Shown here piece by piece: positions 57,361 through 64,000 of a stretch of DNA of 64,000 nucleotides. This DNA comes from Atherix ibis (lineage: Eukaryota; Arthropoda; Insecta; Diptera; Athericidae), in NCBI GenBank assembly GCA_958298945.1, contig OY282608.1, positions 80,462,806-80,526,805 of the forward strand, in the 5' to 3' direction. Position numbers and translations under genes: made by a program. The notes beneath the pieces are model-generated. The model did not search any database and was not told the origin of the DNA. It was given only the letters and a program-made list of their open reading frames with translations. The first letter of the stretch is position 1. Each line of letters begins with the position of its first letter.

Positions 57361-60070
57361 AAACGAACAAACCATCAAACCAACAAACAAATAAACCAAC
57401 AAACCAACAAACAAACAAACCAACAAACCAACAAACCAACAAACCAACAAACCAACAAACCAACAAACCAACAAACCAATAAACCAACAAACCAACAAGC
57501 CAACAAGCCAATATACCAACAAACCAACAAACCAACAAACCAACCAGCCAACAAACCAAAAAACCAACAAACCAAAAAACCAACAAACCAACGAACCAAC
57601 AAACCAACAAACCAACAAGCCAACTAGCCAACAAACCAACACGCCAACAAACGAACAAACGAACAAACCAACAAACCAACAAACCAACAAACCAACAAAC
57701 CAACAAACCAACAAACCAACAAACCAACAAACCAACAAACCAACAAACTAACAAACCAACAAACCAACAAACCAACAAACCAACAAGCCAACAAACCAAC
57801 AAACCAACAAATCAACAAACCAACAAAGCAACAAACCAACAAACCAACAAGCCAACCAACCAACAAACCAACAAACCAACAAGCCAACAAACCAACAAGC
57901 CAACAAACCAACAAACCAACAAACGAACATACCCACCAACCAACAAACCAACAAACCAACAAGCCAACAGACCAAAAAACCAACAAACCGAAAAACCAAC
58001 AAACCAACAAACCAACAAACAAACGAACCAACAAGCCAACAAACCAACAAACCAACCAACAAACAAACCAACAAACCAACAAGCCAACAAGCCAACAAAC
58101 CAAAAAACCAACAAACGAACAAACCAACAAACCAACAAACCAACAAAATAACAAACCAACAAGCCAACAAGCCAACAAACCAACAAACCAACAAACCAAC
58201 AAACCAACAAGCCAACAAACCAAAAAACCAACAAAAGAAAAAACCAACAAACAAATAAGCCAACAAGCCAAAAAACCAACAAGCCAACAAGCGAACAAAC
58301 CAACAAGCAAACAAACCAACAAACCAACAAACCAACAAACCAACAAACCAACAAAACAACAAACCAACAAACCAACAAACCAAAAAACAAACAAACCAAC
58401 AATACAACAAACCAACAAACCAACGAACCAACAAAACAACAAACCAACAAACCAACGAACCAACAAACCAACAAACCAACAAACGAACAAACGAACAAAC
58501 CAACACACCAACAAACCAACAAACCAACAAACCAACAAACCAACAAGCCAACAAGCCAACAAGCCAACAAACCAACAACCCAACAAACAAACAAACCAAC
58601 AAGCCAACAAGCCAACAAACCAAAAAACCAACAAACCAAAAAACCAACAAACCCATAAGCCAACAAGCCAACAAACCAACAAGCCAGCAATCGAATAAAC
58701 CAATAAACAAACAAACCAACAAACCAACAAACCAACAAACAAACAAACCAACAAGCCAACAAGCCAACAATCCAACAAACGAACAAACCATCAAACCAAC
58801 AAACAAATAAACCAACAAACCAACAAACAAACAAACCAACAAACCAACAAACCAACAAACCAACAAACCAACAAACCAACAAACCAACAAACCAACAAAC
58901 CAACAAACCAACAAATCAACAATCCAATAAACCAACAAACCAACAAGCCAACAAGCCAACATACTACCAAACCAACAAACCAACAAACCAACCAGCCAAC
59001 AAACCAAAAAACCAACAAACCAAAAAACCAACAAACCAATAAGCCAACAAGCCAACAAACCAACAAGCCAGCAAACGAATAAACCAATAAACAGACAAAC
59101 CAACAAACTAACAAACCAACAAACCAACAAACCAACGAACCAACAAACCAACAAACCAACAAGCCAACTAGCCAACAAACCAACACGCCAACAAACGAAC
59201 AAACGAACAAACCAACAAACCAACAAACCAACAAACCAACAAACCAACAAACCAACAAACCAACAAACCAACAAACCAACAAACCAACAAACCAACAAAC
59301 CAACAAACCAACAAACCAACAAACCAACAAACCAACAACCCAACAAACCAACAAACCAACAAACCAACAAACCAACAAACCAACAAGCCAACAAACCAAC
59401 AAACCAACAAATCAACAAACCAACAAAGCAACAAACCAACAAACCAACAAGCCAACAAACCAACAAACCAACAAACCAACAAGCCAACAAACCAACAAGC
59501 CAACAAACCAACAAACCAACAAACGAACATACCAATTAACCAACAAACCAACAAACCAACAAGCCAACAGACCAAAAAACCAACAAACCGAAAGACCAAC
59601 AAACCAACAAACCAACAAACAAACGAACCAACAAGCACACAAACCAACAAACCAACAAACCAACAAACCAACAAACCAACAAGCCAACAAGCCAACAAAC
59701 CAAAAAACCAACAAACGAACAAACCAACAAACAAATCAGCCAACAAGCCAAAAAACCAACAAGTTAACAAGCGAACAAACCAACAAACAAACAAACCAAC
59801 AAACCAACAAACCAACAAACCAACAAACCAACAAAACAACAAACCAACAAACCAACAAACCAAAAAACAAACAAACCAACAATACAACAAACCAACAAAC
59901 CAACGAACCAACAAAACAACAAACCAACAAACCAACGAACCAACAAACCAACAAACCAACAAACGAACAAACGAACAAACCAACACACCAACAAACCAAC
60001 AAACCAACAAACCAACAAACCAACAAACCAACAAACCAACAAACCAACAAACCAACAAACCAACAAACCA
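57361..60070. repeat. Further copies of the 1.65-kb unit
   Basis: The ACTAGCC marker at 57,623 and CATACCCACC at about 57,928 begin a close copy of 51.3-52.1 and 52.9-53.8 kb. A second, more altered copy begins with ACTAGCC at 59,167. In it the CATACCCACC octamers have become CATACCAATTAACC at about 59,528, and some octamers are missing. The two copies are 1,544 bp apart. AATACAACAAACC recurs near 58,400 and 59,881. Confidence 0.78.
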
Positions 60071-61670
60071 ACAATCCAACAAGCCAACATACTACCAAAC
60101 CAACAAACCAACAAACCAACAACCCAACAAACCAACAAGCCAACAAACGAACAAACCAACAAACAAACAAACCAACAAACCAACAAACGAACAAACCAAC
60201 AAACCAAAAAACCAATAAACCAAGAAACCAACAAACCAACAAACCAACAAGCCAACAAGCCAACAAGCCAACAAACCAACAACTCAACAAACGAACAAAC
60301 CAACAAACCAACAAACCAAAAAACCAACAAACCAACAAGCCAATAAACCAACAAACCAACAAACCAAAAAACCAACAAACGAACAAACCAACAAAAGAAC
60401 AAACCAACAAACCAACATACCAACAAATTAACAAATCAGCAAACCAACAAACCAACAAACAAACAAACCAACAAACCAACAAACGAACAAACCAACAAAC
60501 CAACAAACCAACAAACCAACAAACCAATAAACCAAGAAACCAACAAACCAACAAACCAACAAGCCAACAAACCAACAACGCAACAAACGAACAAACCAAC
60601 AAACCAACAAACCAACAAACCAACAAACCAACAAACCAACAAACCAACAAACCAACAAACCAACAAACCAACAAACCAACAAACCAACAAACCAACAAAC
60701 CAACAAACCAACAAACCAACAAGCCAACAAACCAAAAAACCAACAAACCAACAAACCAACAAACTAACAAACCAACAAACCAACATGCCAACAAAACAAC
60801 AAACCAACAAAAAAACAAACGAACAAACCAACAAACCAACAAACCAACAAACCAACAAGCCAACAAACCAACAAACCAAAAAACCAACAAACCAACAAAC
60901 CAACAAACCAACAAACCAACACACCAACAAACCAACAAACCAACAATCCAACAAACCACCAAACCAACAAACAAACAAACCAACAAGCTAACAAGCCAAC
61001 AAACCAACAAGCCAACAAACGAACAAACAAACAAACCTCAAACCAACAAACAAATAAACCAACAAACCAACAAACGAACAAACCAACAAACCAACAAACA
61101 AACAAACCAACAGACCAACAAACCAACAAACCAACAAACCAACCAACCAACAAACCAACAAGCCAACAAGCCAACAAGCCAACAAACCAACAAACAAACA
61201 AACCAACAAACCAACAAGCCAACAAACCAAAAAACCAACAAACCAAAAAACCAACAAACCAATAAGCCAACAAGCCAACAAACCAACAAGCCAGCAAACG
61301 AATAAACCAATTAACAAACAAACCAACAAACCAACAAACCAACAAAACAACAAACGAACAAACCAACAAAGCAACAAACCAAGTAACCAACAAACCAACA
61401 AACCAACAAACCAAAAAACAAACAAGCCAACAAATCAACAAGCCAACAAACCAACAAACCAACAAACCAACAAACCAACAAACCAACAAACCAACAAGCC
61501 AACAAGCCAACAAACTAACAAACAACAAACCAACAAACCAACAAGCCAAAAAATCAACAAACCAATAAGCCAACAAGCCAACAAACCAAAAAATCAACAA
61601 ACGAACAAACGAACAAACCAACAAACCAACAAACCAACAACCCAACAAACCAATAAGCCAACAAACGAAC
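60071..61670. repeat. Mosaic block G with D-type barcodes
   Basis: This stretch carries the ATG-bearing barcode at 60,785, the AACCTCAAACC marker at about 61,035, CAAGTAACC at about 61,380 and the AAAAAATCAAC barcode at about 61,549. These are in the order seen in D blocks and in the 1.6- and 2.4-kb units, but not in one long match. A CATACTACC variant near 60,090 is shared with about 58,960. There is no gene. Confidence 0.68.
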
Positions 61671-64000
61671 AAATTAACAAACAAACAAACCAACAAACGA
61701 ACAAACGAACAAACCAACAAACCAACAAACCAATAAAACAAGAGACCAACAAACCAACAAACCAACAAACCAACAAGCCAACAAGCCAACAAACCAACAA
61801 CCCAACAAGCCAATAAACAAACAAACCAAAAAACCAACAAGCGAACAAACCAACAAAACAACAAACCAACAAACCAACAAACCAACAGACCAACAAACCA
61901 ACAAACCAACAAACCAACAAACCAACAAACCAACAAACCAACAAACCAACAAACCAACAAACCAAAAAACCAACAAACCAACAAACCAACAAACCAACAA
62001 ACCAACAAAGCAACAAAGCAACTAACCAACAAACCAACAAACCAACAAGCCAACAAACCAACAAACCAACAAACCAACAAACCAACAAGCCAACAAACGA
62101 ACAAGCCAACAAGCCAACAAGCCAGCAAACCAACAAACCAACAAACCAACAAACCAACAAACAAACAAACCAACAAGCCAACAAGCCAGCAAACCAACAA
62201 ACCAACAAACCAACAAACCAACAAACAAACAAACCAACAAACCAACAGACCAACAAACCAACAAACCAACAAACCAACAAACCAACAAACCAACAAACCA
62301 ACAAACCAACAAACCAACAAACCAAAAAACCAACAAACCAACAAACCAACAAACCAACAAACCAACAAAGCAACAAAGCAACTAACCAACAAACCAACAA
62401 GCCAACAAACCAACAAACTAACAAACCAACAAACGAACAAACCAACAAACCAACAAACCAACAAACCAACAAACCAACAAACCAACACACCAACAAACCA
62501 ACAAACCAACAATCCAACAAACCAACAAACCAACAAACAAACAAACCAACAAGCCAACAAGCCAACAATCCAACAAACGAACAAACCATTAAACCAACAA
62601 ACAAATAAACCAACAAACCAACAAACGAACAAACCAACAAACCAACACACCAACAAACCAACAAACCAACAAACCAACAAACCAACAAACCAACAAACCA
62701 ACAAACCAACAAACCAACAAACCAACAAACCAACAAACCAACAAACGAACAAGCCAACAAGCCAACAAGCCAGCAAACCAACAAACCAACAAACCAACAA
62801 ACCAACAAATCAACAAGCCAACAAACCAACAAAATAACAAACCAACAAGCCAACAAGCCAACAAACCAACAAACGAACAAACCATTAAACCAACAAACAA
62901 CTAAACCAACAAACCAACAAACGAACAAACCAACAAACCAACACACCAACAAACCAACAAACCAACAAACCAACAAACCAACAAACCAACAAACCAACAA
63001 ACCAACAAACGAACAAGCCAACAAGCCAACAAGCCAGCAAACCAACAAACCAACAAACCAACAAACCAACAAATCAACAAACCAACAAAGCAAAAAACCA
63101 ACAAACCAACAAGCCAACAAACCAACAAGCCAACAAACCAACAAACCAACAAACCAACAAACCAACAAGCCAACAAACCAACAAACTAACAAACAAACAA
63201 ACCAACAAACCAACAAACCAGCAAGCCAACAAACCAAAAAACCAACAAACCAAAAAACCAACAAACCGAAAAACTAACAAACCAACAAGCCAACAAGCCA
63301 ACAAGCCAACAAGCCAGCAAACCAACAAACCAACAAACCAACAAACCAACAAACCAACAAATCAACAAACCAACAAAGCAAAAAACCAACAAACCAACAA
63401 GCCAACAAACCAACAAGCCAACAAACCAACAAACCAACAAACCAACAAACCAACAAGCCAAAAAACCAACAAACTAACAAACAAACAAACCAACAAACCA
63501 ACAAACCAACAAACCAACAAACCAACAAACCAACAAGCCAACAAACCAAAAAACCAACAAACCAAAAAACCAACAAACCGAAAAACTAACAAACCAACAA
63601 ACCAACAAGCCAACAAGCCAACAAACCAAAAAACCAACAAACGAACAAACCAACAAACCAACAAACCAACAAACCAACAAAATAACAAACCAAGAAGCCA
63701 ACAAGCCAACAAACCAACAAACGAACAAACCATTAAACCAACAAACAACTAAACCAACAAACCAACAAACGAACAAACCAACAAACCAACACACCAACAA
63801 ACCAACAAACCAACAAACCAACAAACCAACAAACCAACAAACCAACAAACCAACAAACGAACAAGCCAACAAGCCAACAAGCCAGCAAACCAACAAACCA
63901 ACAAACCAACAAACCAACAAATCAACAAACCAACAAAGCAAAAAACCAACAAACCAACAAGCCAACAAACCAACAAGCCAACAAACCAACAAACCAACAA
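61671..64000. repeat. Short-period duplications at the right end
   Basis: The CAGACC and AAAGCAACAAAGCAACT markers recur 360 bp apart (61,887 and 62,247 for the first). The CATTAAACC octamer is at 62,587, 62,883 and 63,731, spaced 296 and 848 bp. All these offsets are exact multiples of 8 (45, 37 and 106 octamers). The 848-bp match runs to the end of the window, so the last unit is cut by it. Tripled GCC octamers followed by AGCAAACC mark each unit. Confidence 0.78.

Larger units (their letters stand above)
12297..60850. repeat. Recurrent ATG-bearing barcode block (18 copies)
   Basis: The block ACATGCCAACAAAACAAC (once with AAGAAC), followed by a run rich in A and then usually ACAAACAA octamers, occurs with its ATG at 12,297, 13,358, 15,202, 21,221, 23,203, 26,411, 27,480, 29,325, 30,364, 31,939, 33,744, 35,421, 38,320, 39,901, 42,218, 44,621, 47,591 and 60,785. 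It is absent before 12 kb and from the A and B blocks, so it tags one lineage of higher-order units. The A-rich run varies in length between copies. It is a satellite variant; the ATG does not start a gene. Confidence 0.85.
1..64000. repeat. Octamer satellite array (AAACCAAC)n filling the window
   Basis: Every line of the window is made of AAACCAAC (GTTGGTTT on the - strand) or one-base variants of it. Frequent variants are A-to-G giving GCCAACAA, C-to-G giving ACGAACAA, C-to-T giving ACCAATAA or ATCAACAA, and C-to-A giving ACCAAAAA or ACAAACAA. Rarer 7- and 9-bp units shift the register. The pure unit is 5 A and 3 C, so the + strand is close to 62% A and 37% C, with G and T only at variant positions. 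There are no inversions and no non-repeat inserts. A non-coding array this long is typical of eukaryotic satellite DNA. It is not a canonical telomere repeat (TTAGGG, TTTAGGG, TTAGG), although it shares the G/T-rich strand bias. I do not recognise the family and cannot name a host. Confidence 0.97.

Noticed and set aside
1..64000. Telomere array
   Set aside because: The G/T strand bias is similar, but GTTGGTTT is not a known canonical telomere unit, and the kilobase-scale higher-order duplications are more typical of internal satellite. A subtelomeric place cannot be excluded.
1..64000. CRISPR array
   Set aside because: There are no unique spacers. The repeat is 8 bp and continuous, with no alternation of repeat and spacer.
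1..64000. tRNA, rRNA, promoters, terminators, origins
   Set aside because: The + strand has almost no T and little G, so stems, TATA-type or -10/-35 boxes and RNA gene folds cannot be formed or recognised. I saw no stretch with mixed composition.
1..64000. Sequencing or assembly artefact only
   Set aside because: The ordered, recurring variant barcodes and copies differing by whole octamers look like real satellite evolution, not random low-complexity error. Copy number and the identical pairs still need read support, so this is rejected only as a full explanation.

Overview
The whole 64 kb window is one tandem array of an 8-bp unit, AAACCAAC on the + strand (GTTGGTTT on the - strand), plus single-base variants of that unit. 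That is about 8,000 copies. I find no unique DNA, no credible gene, no RNA gene, no transposon and no CRISPR array, and neither edge of the array lies inside the window. The + strand is almost entirely A and C, with scattered G and a little T. The orientation never inverts. Uninterrupted non-coding simple satellite of this size is what one expects from eukaryotic heterochromatin (centromeric, pericentromeric, subtelomeric or sex-chromosome). The species cannot be read from the sequence. Partial over-expansion or collapse by the assembler is a real possibility.

The unit length of 8 is not divisible by 3 and the unit contains no stop codon in any frame. All six frames therefore stay open for long stretches. 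The - strand reads as an endless octapeptide VGLLVCWF and the + strand as NKPTNQQT. The many long open frames, up to about 865 codons, are by-products of this and are not annotated as genes.

The information lies in the order of variant octamers (for example GCCAACAA, ACGAACAA, ACCAATAA, ACCAAAAA, ACAAACAA). They form recognisable barcodes that recur in the same order at distance, which reveals nested higher-order duplications. The layout is: block A at 1-2520; a 2,966-bp higher-order repeat B, twice in tandem, at 2521-8160; a less repeated stretch C at 8161-10825; block D1 at 10826-15712; a second copy of A plus the start of B at 15713-20800 (offset about 16.0 kb); block D2 at 20801-24891; a second copy of D1 at 24892-29790 (offset about 14.1 kb); mosaic D2-type DNA, including a second copy of D2 (offset about 10.7 to 10.5 kb), at 29791-36950; a 1.6-kb tandem pair at about 37.6-40.8 kb; a 2.4-kb tandem pair at about 40.8-45.5 kb; a 279-bp pair at 45.5-46.1 kb; a mosaic at 46.1-50.9 kb; a 1.65-kb repeat at 50.9-54.0 kb, copied again at 57.4-60.1 kb; three tandem copies of a 1.1-kb unit at about 54.8-57.4 kb; and short-period duplications (360, 848 and about 290 bp) from 61.7 kb to the end.

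Two points stand out. Some duplicates look identical over 1.7 to 2.6 kb, so they are very young or are assembly duplicates. The distance between homologous markers in a copy pair usually changes only in whole multiples of 8 bp, so copies diverge mainly by gaining or losing whole octamers. I found no new gene system. The interest is in the satellite and its layered amplification history.
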